Counted from the first letter of the stretch, positions 7,387 through 15,835 are shown. The stretch is 25,341 nt of DNA from RGIG8775 sp045660295 (GCA_045660295.1 JAZRDN010000036.1:1-25341), one strand, 5' to 3'. Program-made: numbers and translations. Notes: generated by a model from the sequence alone, not told the origin.

Positions 7387-7911
7387 ATGTTTTGTTCAAA
7401 AAAATGCGCTAAAATGTTTGACAACAAGATGAATAGCGGTATATCATGCGGCGGCGCGCTGATTCTCGGTATGATACTGGGCGCGGCGGCTACGGTAACT
7501 GTTTGCTCAATGAAAAAAATGAAAGAAAAAGGCAAGTCGCTTTCCTCTGCGGTCTCCGAGAAATGCGCTTGTGACGGCACTGACAACACCTACGAAAATT
7601 TTTGCGAATGCAACGGAGACCCCGACGACCACGAGCGAGCGCGCAACGGCTTTGACTGCCACAGTGACGCCGAGGAGTGCGACACCGATATTCTCCATTC
7701 TCACGGCTGTCTCGGTTATTCCCACGACCATTACTGTGGCTTCGCCAATTCCAACGGCGACCGCCCCAATGACCTCTCAAACCCCGAAATAGACAACCAA
7801 AAAGGAATTCCCGAGGGCAACACCTCGCCCTACTGGGAGAAAAACGCGCAGGGCAAGAGCAATCCCCAACCAGAAAACAAAGTAACAGAGGTCAAGAAAA
7901 AGAGTCGGTAG
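7387..7911 (+). CDS. Cys/His/Asp-rich single-span membrane protein of unknown function
   Basis: This 174-residue protein is not assigned to a family. A short N-terminus with two Cys is followed by a Gly/Ala-rich hydrophobic segment (about residues 22-40), similar in layout to YtxH-like envelope proteins, and a Lys-rich stretch. The remaining ~115 residues are polar, with most of the protein's 12 Cys and all 6 His, many Asp and Asn (for example SHDHYC), and a Lys-rich end. Codon choice in this tail matches the neighbours. The composition suggests metal binding or disulphides, but no known metal motif is evident. An AGGAAAGG site precedes the ATG, and a TATACT -10-like box lies near 7345 without a clear -35. 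It is monocistronic and divergent from the acyltransferase gene. A frameshift in the tail cannot be excluded. Confidence 0.6.
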   Translation: MFCSKKCAKMFDNKMNSGISCGGALILGMILGAAATVTVCSMKKMKEKGKSLSSAVSEKCACDGTDNTYENFCECNGDPDDHERARNGFDCHSDAEECDTDILHSHGCLGYSHDHYCGFANSNGDRPNDLSNPEIDNQKGIPEGNTSPYWEKNAQGKSNPQPENKVTEVKKKSR

Positions 7912-8280
7912 TATTAGTTAGTTTTTGATTAGGGTGTCGCTTTTTTGAAAAAAAGCTCCGCAAAAAACTTTTCTGTCGGGGCTAATTTATTTTGGTCTGT
8001 GCTCTATCGTTTGTTTGCATCAACTACTCGTGGCGTTTGATTCGCTAACGAAGGAATAGCTCCCGCAAGCGTTTGGGTCCCTTCCCAAAACGCTCCACAA
8101 AATTAGAATTGAGGCACGCAACAACGCTCCCCAAGCCAACAAGTCGGTGTTTGACCGACGAGTGGCACGCATAGCGCTATGTGTTGCAATCAATCGGGCA
8201 CAGACCAATTGCTCCGCAGGCGGGATACGGGCTTCCTTGGTGCGAACATCTCCAAAATTCCAAATATTTCATTTTACCCA
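7912..8280. other. Non-coding, repeat-like intergenic region
   Basis: About 370 bp contain no convincing gene. An A/T hairpin (GCTTTTT...AAAAAGC near 7939-7956) could weakly terminate the upstream gene. Several small hairpins follow: TTTGGG/CCCAAA within an AGCG...CGCT stem near 8077-8094, GTCGGT/ACCGAC near 8142-8158, and the palindrome ATAGCGCTAT at 8171-8180. A 62-codon open frame on the minus strand has no usable RBS and runs through these palindromes, so it is probably spurious. Confidence 0.5.
7992..8208. repeat. 217-bp element bounded by inverted repeats, MITE-like candidate
   Basis: TTGGTCTGTGC (7992-8002) and its perfect complement GCACAGACCAA (8198-8208) face each other as 11-bp terminal inverted repeats, and similarity continues inward with mismatches. 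The interior holds several hairpins and no gene. This layout fits a small non-autonomous element or a structured intergenic repeat. No target-site duplication was recognised and no second copy lies in the window. Confidence 0.4.
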
Positions 8281-8309
8281 TTGAAAAATTCACAAATTTG
8301 TGATATTAT
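8281..8309 (+). promoter_or_regulatory. Promoter with palindromic spacer, upstream of the DUF512 gene
   Basis: TTGAAA (8281-8286) and TATTAT (8304-8309) are separated by 17 nt, with TGA giving an extended -10. The spacer contains the perfect 12-bp palindrome CACAAATTTGTG (8291-8302), well placed to be a repressor operator. It probably drives the DUF512-der-obgE run. Confidence 0.65.
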
Positions 8310-8327
8310 ATAATTGGCTATGTCTAT

Positions 8328-8347
8328 TTTCCGCCGTGCGGCGGAAA
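8328..8347 (+). promoter_or_regulatory. 5'-UTR hairpin upstream of the DUF512 gene
   Basis: TTTCCGCCG pairs with CGGCGGAAA around TG, giving an 8-bp stem with a GTGC tetraloop. It sits about 12 nt past the predicted transcription start and 25 nt before the Shine-Dalgarno. It may stabilise the message; no U-tract follows. Confidence 0.45.
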
Positions 8348-8382
8348 GCGGAGAGCTGATTTTTTGCGAAAGGAGCTTTCAA

Positions 8383-9711
8383 ATGGTTACTATCTGTTCG
8401 GTTTTGCGTAATTCACGCGCCGAAAAGGTGGGGATATCCGACGGCGATATTCTGCTGTCGATAAACGGGAATGAAATAAACGACGTTCTGGACTACCGTT
8501 TTTATCTTGCCGACACCCACGTCACTCTCGAGCTTTCAAGAAACGGCACGACCTTTTCAGCTCAAATAAAAAAAGGCGAATACGACGACATCGGACTTGA
8601 GTTTGAAACGCCGCTTATGGACAAAAAGCACTCCTGCCGCAACAAGTGCATCTTCTGCTTTATAGACCAGCTTCCCGACGGTATGCGCGAAACTCTCTAT
8701 TTCAAGGACGACGACTCGCGTCTATCATTTCTCCACGGGAATTACATCACCATGACAAACCTCTCGGATAAGGACGTTGACCGCATTATCAAAATGCATA
8801 TTTCTCCGGTAAACGTATCGGTGCACACCACCAACCCCGAACTGCGGGTGAGCATGATGAAAAACAAAAACGCGGGCAAGGTTCTTTCCTATCTTGACCG
8901 CTTCAGCGAGGCGGGCATCACCGTATGCGCGCAGATAGTTCTTTGTAAAAACGTAAACGACAAGGCTGAGCTTGACCGCTCCATGCGCGACCTTGAAAAG
9001 CTGTTCCCCGCTCTGTCGAGCTGTTCGATAGTTCCTGCGGGGCTGACGAAATTCAGAGACGGGCTTTATCATTTGGAGGCGTTTACTCCCGAGGAGTGCG
9101 CCGAGGTCATAGCGCAGGTCAACAAATTCGGCGACGAGTGCAAAAAGAAGCACGGCACGCGGTTGTTTTACTGCGCGGACGAGCTCTACATAAAGAGCGG
9201 CATCGAAATTCCAGACGAGGATTATTACGAGGACTACGCGCAGATAGAAAACGGCGTGGGAATGTTAAGGTCACTTGAGGAAGAATTCTCCTCTGAGCTC
9301 GACTTTTATCCGGACACGCTGGAAAAAGCGAGTCTTGACGCGCCCAGATGCGTTTCGATAGCCACCGGCGTTGCGGCGTACGGTCACATCAAGAGGCTGG
9401 CGCTTCTGGCAGAGAGCCGAGTAGAGGGCTTAAAGGTAAACGTATATAAAATTATAAATCACTTTTTCGGAGAAAGCATCACGGTCTCGGGATTGCTTAC
9501 AGGCGTTGACCTTGCCGACCAGCTAAAGGGGCTTGAGCTTGGCGACGAGCTGTTGCTCTCCGCCAACACTCTCCGCGCAGAGGGAGACCTGTTCCTCTGC
9601 GGAATGACCCCCGACACGCTTTCGCAAAGGCTTGGAGGCGTAAAAATAACCTTTAACAAAAACGACGGCGCCGAATTACTCGCCTCGATATTAGGACAGG
9701 AAATAATATGA
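8383..9711 (+). CDS. DUF512 family radical SAM-like Fe-S protein with N-terminal PDZ
   Basis: This 442-residue protein matches the Firmicutes/cyanobacterial DUF512 architecture. An N-terminal PDZ-like segment (VLRNSRAEKVGISDGDILLSING, about residues 7-29) is followed by an Fe-S cluster motif CX3CX2C (Cys85, Cys89, Cys92, in SCRNKCIFCF), a radical-SAM-like barrel and the C-terminal DUF512 domain. It probably binds a 4Fe-4S cluster; the reaction is unknown in the family. The start at 8383 is chosen because AGGAG lies 7 nt upstream. The open frame continues further 5' to about 8314 but without an RBS and overlapping the UTR hairpin. It is followed after 28 nt by der, an adjacency common in Clostridia that hints at a link to ribosome assembly or translation. 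Confidence 0.88.
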   Translation: MVTICSVLRNSRAEKVGISDGDILLSINGNEINDVLDYRFYLADTHVTLELSRNGTTFSAQIKKGEYDDIGLEFETPLMDKKHSCRNKCIFCFIDQLPDGMRETLYFKDDDSRLSFLHGNYITMTNLSDKDVDRIIKMHISPVNVSVHTTNPELRVSMMKNKNAGKVLSYLDRFSEAGITVCAQIVLCKNVNDKAELDRSMRDLEKLFPALSSCSIVPAGLTKFRDGLYHLEAFTPEECAEVIAQVNKFGDECKKKHGTRLFYCADELYIKSGIEIPDEDYYEDYAQIENGVGMLRSLEEEFSSELDFYPDTLEKASLDAPRCVSIATGVAAYGHIKRLALLAESRVEGLKVNVYKIINHFFGESITVSGLLTGVDLADQLKGLELGDELLLSANTLRAEGDLFLCGMTPDTLSQRLGGVKITFNKNDGAELLASILGQEII

Positions 9712-9739
9712 TCTTTTCAAGCGAAAGGAGAAAAACGAC

Positions 9740-11071
9740 ATGTCAAAACCTATCATAGCCATAGTAGGCAGACCCAACGTGGGCAAAAGCACGTTATTCA
9801 ATAAACTTATAGGCGAGCGCCGCTCGATAGTGGAGGACACCCCCGGAGTTACGCGCGACCGCATTTACGGCGAATGTGACTGGGCAGGTAGAAAGCTTGT
9901 TGTAATCGACACGGGAGGTATCGAGCCCAAGACCGACGATATCATTCTCAAGCAGATGCGTTTTCAGGCACAGCTCGCTATCGACACCGCCGACGTTATA
10001 ATCTTTATGTGCGACGTTCGCACGGGACTCACCGCCGATGACAGGGATATCGCCACCATGCTAAAAAAGAGCGGCAAGCCCATTATCCCCTGTATCAACA
10101 AGTGCGACAGAGTTGGTCAGGTTCCCTTTGAATTCTACGAATTCTACGAGCTTGGCTTTGAGGAGGAGCCCATAGCCGTATCCTCTATCCACGGAAGCGG
10201 AAGCGGCGACCTGCTTGACTCGGTCATCGCCCATCTTCCCGAAAACGAGACAGACAACGAGGACGACGACTCTATCAAGGTAGCGGTTATCGGAAAGCCC
10301 AACGCGGGCAAATCCTCTATCATAAACAAGATTCTGGGTGACGAGCGCCTTATCGTATCGAACATAGCGGGCACGACTCGCGACGCGGTGGACACGCCCT
10401 TTGAGAACGAGCACGGCAAATTCACCTTTATCGACACCGCGGGAATACGCCGTCAGTCAAAGATCGACGACAAGATAGAAAAATACAGCGTTCTCCGCGC
10501 CAACATGGCGGTTGAGCGCGCCGACGTTTGCCTGCTGATGATAGACGCGAGCACGGGTATCACAGATCAGGATACCAAGATCGCGGGTATCGCCCACGAG
10601 GCCGGCAAACCAACTATAATCGTTGTCAACAAGTGGGACTCTATAGAAAAGGACAACTCTACCGTAAACAACTTCAACGAGCGTATTCGCACAGAGCTTG
10701 CCTACATGCCCTACGCGCCCATAGTCTACGTTTCGGCAAAGACAGGACAGCGTGTTGAGACGCTTTTTGAGCGCATAAAATACGTATACAACCAGTCTAC
10801 CATGCGTATCTCCACAGGTATGCTCAACGAGGTTCTCGGCGAGGCGACCATGCGCGTTCAGCCGCCTACCGACAAGGGTCGCAGACTCAAGATATACTAC
10901 ATGACACAGATCTCGGTAGCGCCCCCCACATTCGTTATTTTCTGCAACAACGCCGAGCTTTTCCACTTCTCTTACCAGAGATACATTGAAAACTGCCTGC
11001 GTGACACCTTCGGATTTTCGGGTACTCCTATCCGCATTATTATCCGAATGAAGGGCGACGAGAGCGTATAA
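9740..11071 (+). CDS. der: Ribosome biogenesis GTPase Der (EngA)
   Basis: This 443-residue cytoplasmic GTPase acts in late assembly of the 50S subunit. Its hallmark is two tandem G domains in one chain: G1 motifs GRPNVGKST (10-18) and GKPNAGKSS (185-193), each with a DTxG G3 motif (DTGGIE, DTAGIR) and NKxD G4 motifs (NKCD 120-123 and a later NKWD). The C-terminal KH-like domain includes the typical SYQRYIENCLRDTFGFSGTPIRI stretch. The length is normal. The AAAGGAG site is well placed. It lies between the DUF512 gene and obgE, 36 nt upstream of the latter, in one plus-strand run. Confidence 0.97.
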   Translation: MSKPIIAIVGRPNVGKSTLFNKLIGERRSIVEDTPGVTRDRIYGECDWAGRKLVVIDTGGIEPKTDDIILKQMRFQAQLAIDTADVIIFMCDVRTGLTADDRDIATMLKKSGKPIIPCINKCDRVGQVPFEFYEFYELGFEEEPIAVSSIHGSGSGDLLDSVIAHLPENETDNEDDDSIKVAVIGKPNAGKSSIINKILGDERLIVSNIAGTTRDAVDTPFENEHGKFTFIDTAGIRRQSKIDDKIEKYSVLRANMAVERADVCLLMIDASTGITDQDTKIAGIAHEAGKPTIIVVNKWDSIEKDNSTVNNFNERIRTELAYMPYAPIVYVSAKTGQRVETLFERIKYVYNQSTMRISTGMLNEVLGEATMRVQPPTDKGRRLKIYYMTQISVAPPTFVIFCNNAELFHFSYQRYIENCLRDTFGFSGTPIRIIIRMKGDESV

Positions 11072-11107
11072 AGGGACAAAACAATATTAGGAAAGGAATA
11101 AACCGAT

Positions 11108-12388
11108 ATGTTTGTTGATAATATAAAGATATATGTCAGAGCAGGAAACGGCGGTAATGGCGCGGTTTCCTTCAGACGCGAAAAATATGTATCCCACGGC
11201 GGTCCTGACGGCGGCGACGGCGGACACGGCGGAAACATAGTTTTCCGTGTTGACGAGGGCTCTAACACCCTGCTCGCGTTCAGATACAAAAGAAAATTCA
11301 TTGCCGAAAACGGCGGCAACGGCGAGGGCGCAAAGCGCCACGGCGTAACCGCCCCCGACACGGTTATTCTCGTCCCCCCCGGGACGCTTATCAAGGAGGT
11401 TGAAAGCGGCAAGATAATCCACGACATGTCACAGAACGACGGCGAGGACTTTATATGCTGCCGAGGCGGCCGCGGAGGCTTTGGCAACCGCCATTTCGCC
11501 ACACCAACACGCCAGACTCCCATGTTTGCCAAAAACGGCACGAAGGGCGAGGAAAAAGAGGTCATTCTTGAGCTTAAGATGATAGCCGACGTTGGACTCA
11601 TCGGATACCCCAGCGTAGGAAAATCCTCTATTCTGGCAAAGATAAGCTCGGCGCGTCCCAAGATAGCCGACTATCACTTCACTACCCTCTCGCCCAACCT
11701 CGGCGTGGTCTCCACGGGTGACGAAAGCGGCTTTGTTGCCGCCGACATTCCCGGACTTATCGAGGGTGCGGCTGACGGCGCGGGACTTGGACACGCTTTT
11801 CTCCGTCACGTTGACAGATGCCGTCTGCTTCTTCATGTGGTTGATATTGCTTCCACCGAATACAGAGACCCCATCGAGGACATAAAATCCATAAATTCCG
11901 AGCTTGAGCGTTACAGCCCCGAGCTCGCCTCTCGTCCGCAGATAATCGTGGCTAACAAGTACGACATGTTTGACCCCGAGCGCGTTGACCTTGAAAAATT
12001 CGAAAACTTTGTTGACGAAAACGGCTGGGAGCTTTTCTACGTCTCGGCAATGACGGGTGACGGACTCAAAAAGCTCACCTACGAGGTTGGAGAGCGCTTG
12101 CGCCTGCTTCCGCCCATAACTGTTTACGAAAGCGAGATTCTCGTAGACGACGCCATCGCGCCAGACGCGGAGGATATCGTTATCCGCCGTGAGGACGGCA
12201 AGTTCATCGTCGAGGGCGATTGGATATACAATATCATGGGACGTATAAACTTTGACGACTACGAATCTCTTAACTACTTCCAGCATACTCTTATGCGGGC
12301 GGGCGTTTTTGAAAAGCTTGAGGCGCAGGGCTGTCACGACGGAGATACCGTTTCTATTTACGACTTCGAGTTTGACTACGTTAAATAA
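11108..12388 (+). CDS. obgE: GTPase Obg (CgtA), ribosome assembly and stress
   Basis: This 426-residue GTPase binds the 50S subunit and links assembly to growth and (p)ppGpp. The N-terminal Obg fold is glycine-rich (AGNGGNGAVSFRREKY and GGPDGGDGGHGG, residues 12-42). The G domain has G1 GYPSVGKSS (166-174), a TTLSPNLGVV switch, DIPGLIEGA (G3), NKYD (G4) and SAMTGDG (G5). A C-terminal OCT domain of about 80 residues is present, as in Gram-positive and related Obg proteins. The gene often sits after rplU-rpmA; here it follows der, so two ribosome-assembly GTPases share an operon. AGGAAAGGA lies about 12 nt before the start. Confidence 0.96.
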   Translation: MFVDNIKIYVRAGNGGNGAVSFRREKYVSHGGPDGGDGGHGGNIVFRVDEGSNTLLAFRYKRKFIAENGGNGEGAKRHGVTAPDTVILVPPGTLIKEVESGKIIHDMSQNDGEDFICCRGGRGGFGNRHFATPTRQTPMFAKNGTKGEEKEVILELKMIADVGLIGYPSVGKSSILAKISSARPKIADYHFTTLSPNLGVVSTGDESGFVAADIPGLIEGAADGAGLGHAFLRHVDRCRLLLHVVDIASTEYRDPIEDIKSINSELERYSPELASRPQIIVANKYDMFDPERVDLEKFENFVDENGWELFYVSAMTGDGLKKLTYEVGERLRLLPPITVYESEILVDDAIAPDAEDIVIRREDGKFIVEGDWIYNIMGRINFDDYESLNYFQHTLMRAGVFEKLEAQGCHDGDTVSIYDFEFDYVK

Positions 12389-12411
12389 GTTAAATTAAAG
12401 GAGTTAAACCC

Positions 12412-13530
12412 ATGAAAGCACTGATATTATCATGCAATACGGGGCAAGGACACAATTCCGCGGGTCAAGCGATAATAGCCGAGCTTACGGCACGCGGAAT
12501 CGAGTGCGAGATGCTTGATACCCTCGCCTTCAGCTCCGAATTTGCCTCCGACGTGGTAAGCAAGATACACTCAAAATGCGCTGTCCACGCGCCTAAAATA
12601 TACGCCATGGGCTACAAGGCTGCCGAAAAAATCGACGAAAGCCCCGTCAAGCCCTCACCCTGCTATATAGCAAACGCTACTTATGCGGGAGACATATACA
12701 AATACATAATCGAAAACGGTTATGATACTGTGATAATGCCTCACGTATTCCCTTCCGAGGCGCTTACACGGATAAAGAAAAAGCACGCCCCCAAAATACG
12801 CACGTTCTTTATAGCCACAGACTATGCCTACCCGCTATTTCTCAAGGACACCGACGTTGACGGGTATTTTATCCCTCACCAAGACCTTACGAGCGAGTTT
12901 AGCGAAAACGGAATAGAGTGTGAAAAGCTTATACCCACAGGTATTCCCGTATCGGATAAATTTCTGGTAAAGACCGAAAAGGACGAAGCTCGCCGCAGAC
13001 TCGGACTTCCCATGGAAGGAAAGATACTCTTGGTCATGACGGGAAGCATGGGCTTTGGCGACAACATGTCTCTTATCGGCACTCTGCTTGAAAAGATTCC
13101 GGATGACACCCACGTGGTGGTTATGGGCGGAAACAACGAAAAGATGAAATCCGAGCTTCGCTCTGCCTACGGTACAGACAGCAGACTTACCGTGCTTGAC
13201 TACACCACCGAGGTGAGCCTTTACATGGACGCTTGCGACATTCTCTTTACAAAGCCCGGCGGACTTTCGACCACCGAGGCGGCGGTAAAGGGTATTCCGC
13301 TGATACACACGTCGCCGATCCCCGGTTGGGAGGAAAGCAACGTAAGGTTTTTCAAGGAGCACGGCATGTCGCTCTGCGGAGAAAGCCCCGATGAGCTTGT
13401 AACCGCGGCGCTTTATCTTCTGGGTAACCCGTGGAAGTGCGAGCAAATGCTCGAGGCGCAAAAGGCTATCATAAACAAGTATGCCGCGCGAGACATTTGC
13501 GATCTTATCATGCAAACACAAAATAATTAA
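12412..13530 (+). CDS. MGDG-synthase/MurG-like glycosyltransferase (diacylglycerol glycosyltransferase family)
   Basis: This 372-residue protein has the GT-B fold of the MurG/monogalactosyldiacylglycerol synthase family. The N-terminal SCNTGQGHNSAGQAI (about 7-21) is the glycine loop with GH seen in MGDG synthases and UgtP, and the C-terminal half has GSMGFGD and the nucleotide-sugar-binding block TKPGGLSTTEAA. It likely transfers a sugar from a UDP-sugar to diacylglycerol at the inner face of the membrane, making glycolipid or a lipoteichoic acid anchor. Donor and acceptor are inferred from the family. AAAGGAG lies 8 nt before the ATG. It follows obgE by 23 nt and precedes the zinc peptidase by 32 nt, so cotranscription is likely. 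Confidence 0.8.
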   Translation: MKALILSCNTGQGHNSAGQAIIAELTARGIECEMLDTLAFSSEFASDVVSKIHSKCAVHAPKIYAMGYKAAEKIDESPVKPSPCYIANATYAGDIYKYIIENGYDTVIMPHVFPSEALTRIKKKHAPKIRTFFIATDYAYPLFLKDTDVDGYFIPHQDLTSEFSENGIECEKLIPTGIPVSDKFLVKTEKDEARRRLGLPMEGKILLVMTGSMGFGDNMSLIGTLLEKIPDDTHVVVMGGNNEKMKSELRSAYGTDSRLTVLDYTTEVSLYMDACDILFTKPGGLSTTEAAVKGIPLIHTSPIPGWEESNVRFFKEHGMSLCGESPDELVTAALYLLGNPWKCEQMLEAQKAIINKYAARDICDLIMQTQNN

Positions 13531-13562
13531 TTGTACAATAGGTAACCTTTAAAGGAGCAAAT

Positions 13563-14267
13563 ATGTTCTGGTTTTACGATTACTGGTACATCGTTCTGGT
13601 TATGCCCGCGATTATTTTTTCGGTAATTGCAAGCATCAGGGTGAACAGTACCTTTGAAAAATATTCAAAAAAGCGCTCTATGCGCGGTATAACAGGTGCC
13701 GAGGCGGCGCGCAGAGTGCTTGACGCAAACGGGCTTTATTCTGTAAAGATAGAACGCGTGCGCGGAAGCCTCACCGACCACTACAATCCGCGCGACAATA
13801 CTATATATCTTTCCGAGACGGTACACGACAACCCCTCAACCGCGGCGATAGGCGTTGCGGCACACGAGGCGGGACACGCGGTTCAACACGCCAAGGGCTA
13901 TCTCCCTATCAAGATACGCTCGGCGATAATCCCTGTCACAAACTTCGCTTCGAGGCTCGCGCTTCCTCTTATCCTTTTTGGACTTTTGCTTGAAGCGTCG
14001 GGACTCCTTATCCTTGCTTATATCGGCGTGGCGTGCTTCGCCACAAGCACCATTTTTCAGCTTGTAACACTCCCCACGGAGTTCAACGCAAGCGCACGCG
14101 CACTAAACGCCATAGAGAGCTGCGGTGTTCTGTCGCGCGACGAGGTAGGAGACGCTAAAAAGGTTCTCTCTGCCGCCGCCATGACATACGTTGCGGCGCT
14201 TGCGGTTTCGCTTATGCAGCTTCTCCGTCTTTTAATTATAGTAGGCGGAAACTCTCGCAGAAGATGA
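13563..14267 (+). CDS. Membrane zinc metallopeptidase, YugP family
   Basis: This 234-residue membrane protein belongs to the putative neutral zinc metallopeptidase family typified by YugP (PF04298). The catalytic zinc motif HEAGH is at residues 101-105, preceded by GVAA and followed by AVQHAKGYLP as in the family. Hydrophobic segments lie at about 8-25, 130-165 and near the C-terminus. A further conserved stretch, LPTEFNASARAL, supplies the likely third zinc ligand (Glu). The substrate is unknown. AAAGGAG is placed 5 nt from the ATG. It overlaps hemW by 4 nt (ATGA), implying translational coupling. Confidence 0.88.
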   Translation: MFWFYDYWYIVLVMPAIIFSVIASIRVNSTFEKYSKKRSMRGITGAEAARRVLDANGLYSVKIERVRGSLTDHYNPRDNTIYLSETVHDNPSTAAIGVAAHEAGHAVQHAKGYLPIKIRSAIIPVTNFASRLALPLILFGLLLEASGLLILAYIGVACFATSTIFQLVTLPTEFNASARALNAIESCGVLSRDEVGDAKKVLSAAAMTYVAALAVSLMQLLRLLIIVGGNSRRR

Positions 14268-15397
14268 CAGCAAGAAAAGAATTAGGTATCTATATTCACA
14301 TTCCCTTTTGTTTAAGCAAATGCCGCTACTGCGACTTTTGCTCATTCCCTCACCCAAAGCCCGAGACGGTTGAAAAATATCTTTCGGCGCTTATGAGCGA
14401 GATTGAGGAATATAAAGCGGAATACGCTGAATATAATGTTACAACGGTATATTTCGGAGGCGGTACGCCTACTCTGCTCAAGACAGAGCAGTTGGGAGCT
14501 GTCTGCAACAAGCTGAGCGCTTGCTTCAGCATCTCGAAAAGCGCCGAGATAACCGCCGAGTGCAACCCCGCAACTGCGGATATGGAATATTTTAAAGAGC
14601 TTCGCAAGGCCGGAATAAACCGCTTGAGTCTTGGGGTACAGAGCATGGACGACGGCGAGCTTCGCCTGTTGGGCAGGCTTCACAAATCGGCTGACGTAAA
14701 AAAAGCCTTCTCCGACGCAAGGGCGGCGGGCTTTGTGAACATCAGCGCCGACGTAATGTTCGGAATCCCCTCGCAGACAAAAGAGAGTCTTGCACGCACT
14801 ATTGACAAGGTGTGCGAGCTTGAGCCAACGCACGTCTCGCTCTATGGCTTGAAAATCGAGGATGGCACGTATTTCGCGCGCCATGCCGCCGAGCTTAAGC
14901 TTCCCGACGAGGACACCGAGTACGAGATGTACATCTCGTCAGTAAAAAGGCTTGCCGACCATGGCTTTGAGCGCTACGAGATAAGCAACTTTGCGAGAAA
15001 CGAATATTATTCGCGCCACAACCTGAAATACTGGAAGCGCGATGACTATCTGGGCATGGGGCTTGCCGCGCACTCCTGTATCGGAAACAGGCGTTTTTCA
15101 AACACCTATGATATGGAAAAATATTCAAGTGGAAAGCGCATCGAGACCAATGAAACTGTATCGGAGCATGATATTTTGTGCGAAAAAATAATGCTTGGCA
15201 TGAGACTTGAGGAAGGCTGCGACATGACTGCGCTTGAAGGTGAATACGGCGAAAAGCTGCTTCCCTATCGCAAGGCTCTCGAAAGCTATACAGCGGACGG
15301 CTACGTAATAAAAAAAGGCGATTTTCTCGCCTTTAGCGACAAGGGAATGTACATAAGCAATTATATTTTGTCGGAGATACTGGACTTTGAGGACTAA
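14264..15397 (+). CDS. hemW: HemW-type radical SAM protein (heme chaperone; formerly HemN-like coproporphyrinogen oxidase)
   Basis: This 377-residue protein starts with YIHIPFCLSKCRYCDFC: Cys16, Cys20 and Cys23 form the radical SAM CX3CX2C cluster site, with an extra Cys26 seen in the HemN/HemW group. YFGGGTPTLL (SAM binding) and GINRLSLGVQSM follow, and the C-terminal HemW domain includes YEISNFARNEYYSRHNLKYW. True HemN is longer (about 450 residues) with an extra N-terminal region, so HemW is the better name. HemW transfers heme in some bacteria; no heme genes are nearby and the physiological role here is open. The ATG overlaps the stop of the peptidase gene. It is the last gene of the run. 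Confidence 0.88.
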   Translation: MTARKELGIYIHIPFCLSKCRYCDFCSFPHPKPETVEKYLSALMSEIEEYKAEYAEYNVTTVYFGGGTPTLLKTEQLGAVCNKLSACFSISKSAEITAECNPATADMEYFKELRKAGINRLSLGVQSMDDGELRLLGRLHKSADVKKAFSDARAAGFVNISADVMFGIPSQTKESLARTIDKVCELEPTHVSLYGLKIEDGTYFARHAAELKLPDEDTEYEMYISSVKRLADHGFERYEISNFARNEYYSRHNLKYWKRDDYLGMGLAAHSCIGNRRFSNTYDMEKYSSGKRIETNETVSEHDILCEKIMLGMRLEEGCDMTALEGEYGEKLLPYRKALESYTADGYVIKKGDFLAFSDKGMYISNYILSEILDFED

Positions 15398-15423
15398 AGC
15401 GCTAAAAAAATCTTGTAAACTCA

Positions 15424-15452
15424 TTGACAAGAAAGCAATTATATTGTAAAAT
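15424..15452 (+). promoter_or_regulatory. Sigma-A promoter of the DUF1292 gene
   Basis: A perfect -35 TTGACA (15424-15429), a 17-nt spacer and -10 TAAAAT (15447-15452) lie 26 nt downstream of the hemW stop and 34 nt before the DUF1292 start. Confidence 0.75.
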
Positions 15453-15486
15453 AATAATGTAAAAATTACAAACGGAGGTAATAAAA

Positions 15487-15813
15487 ATGGAAGAAAATAA
15501 AAACGATATTCTGAATGAGGACTTTGCTGCCGACGAATACTATACACTGACCGACGAGGACGGAAACGAGCTTAAGTTCGAGCTTATCGGAAAAGCCGAG
15601 CTTAAGGGTACTCAGTACTACGCCTTTGTTCCTGCGGACGAGGAACAGGATGGAGAATTCTGTGAGTACACCATTCTCAAGTCGGTGATCGAGGACGGCG
15701 AGGAGATCCTCGTGTCTATCGACGATGACGACGAGTTCGACGATGCGGCTGACTATTTCGATGACCTCTTTTCCGAAGAGATCGACTATGACGCAGACGG
15801 CGAAAACGCCTAA
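15487..15813 (+). CDS. DUF1292 domain-containing protein
   Basis: This 108-residue, very acidic cytoplasmic protein (many Asp/Glu, especially in the last 40 residues) has the DUF1292 pattern: a YYTLTDEDGNELKFELIGKAEL start, a YYAFVPADEE strand, and YTILKSVIEDGEEILVSI. The family is widespread in Firmicutes (YrzB-like) and often linked to translation or alanyl-tRNA gene neighbourhoods, but its function is not known. A strong GGAGGTAAT site precedes the ATG and it has its own consensus promoter, suggesting high expression. A short GGCG-AAAA-CGCC hairpin overlaps the last codons and a T6 run follows 8 nt later, a possible weak terminator before the non-coding RNA. Confidence 0.85.
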   Translation: MEENKNDILNEDFAADEYYTLTDEDGNELKFELIGKAELKGTQYYAFVPADEEQDGEFCEYTILKSVIEDGEEILVSIDDDDEFDDAADYFDDLFSEEIDYDADGENA

Positions 15814-15835
15814 CTGACTTTTTTCCTGCTTAGTT

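Noticed and set aside
7571..7792. Thr-rich alternative frame inside the Cys-rich protein gene
   Set aside because: No RBS is present, and codon choice in the main frame matches neighbouring genes better.
8020..8208. Minus-strand 62-codon frame in the inverted-repeat element
   Set aside because: It starts within the terminal inverted repeat, has no RBS, and passes through several hairpins; this is typical of a spurious frame in repeat DNA.
11429..12337. Minus-strand frame of 302 codons inside obgE
   Set aside because: It lies entirely within a gene with all G motifs intact, so it is a shadow frame.
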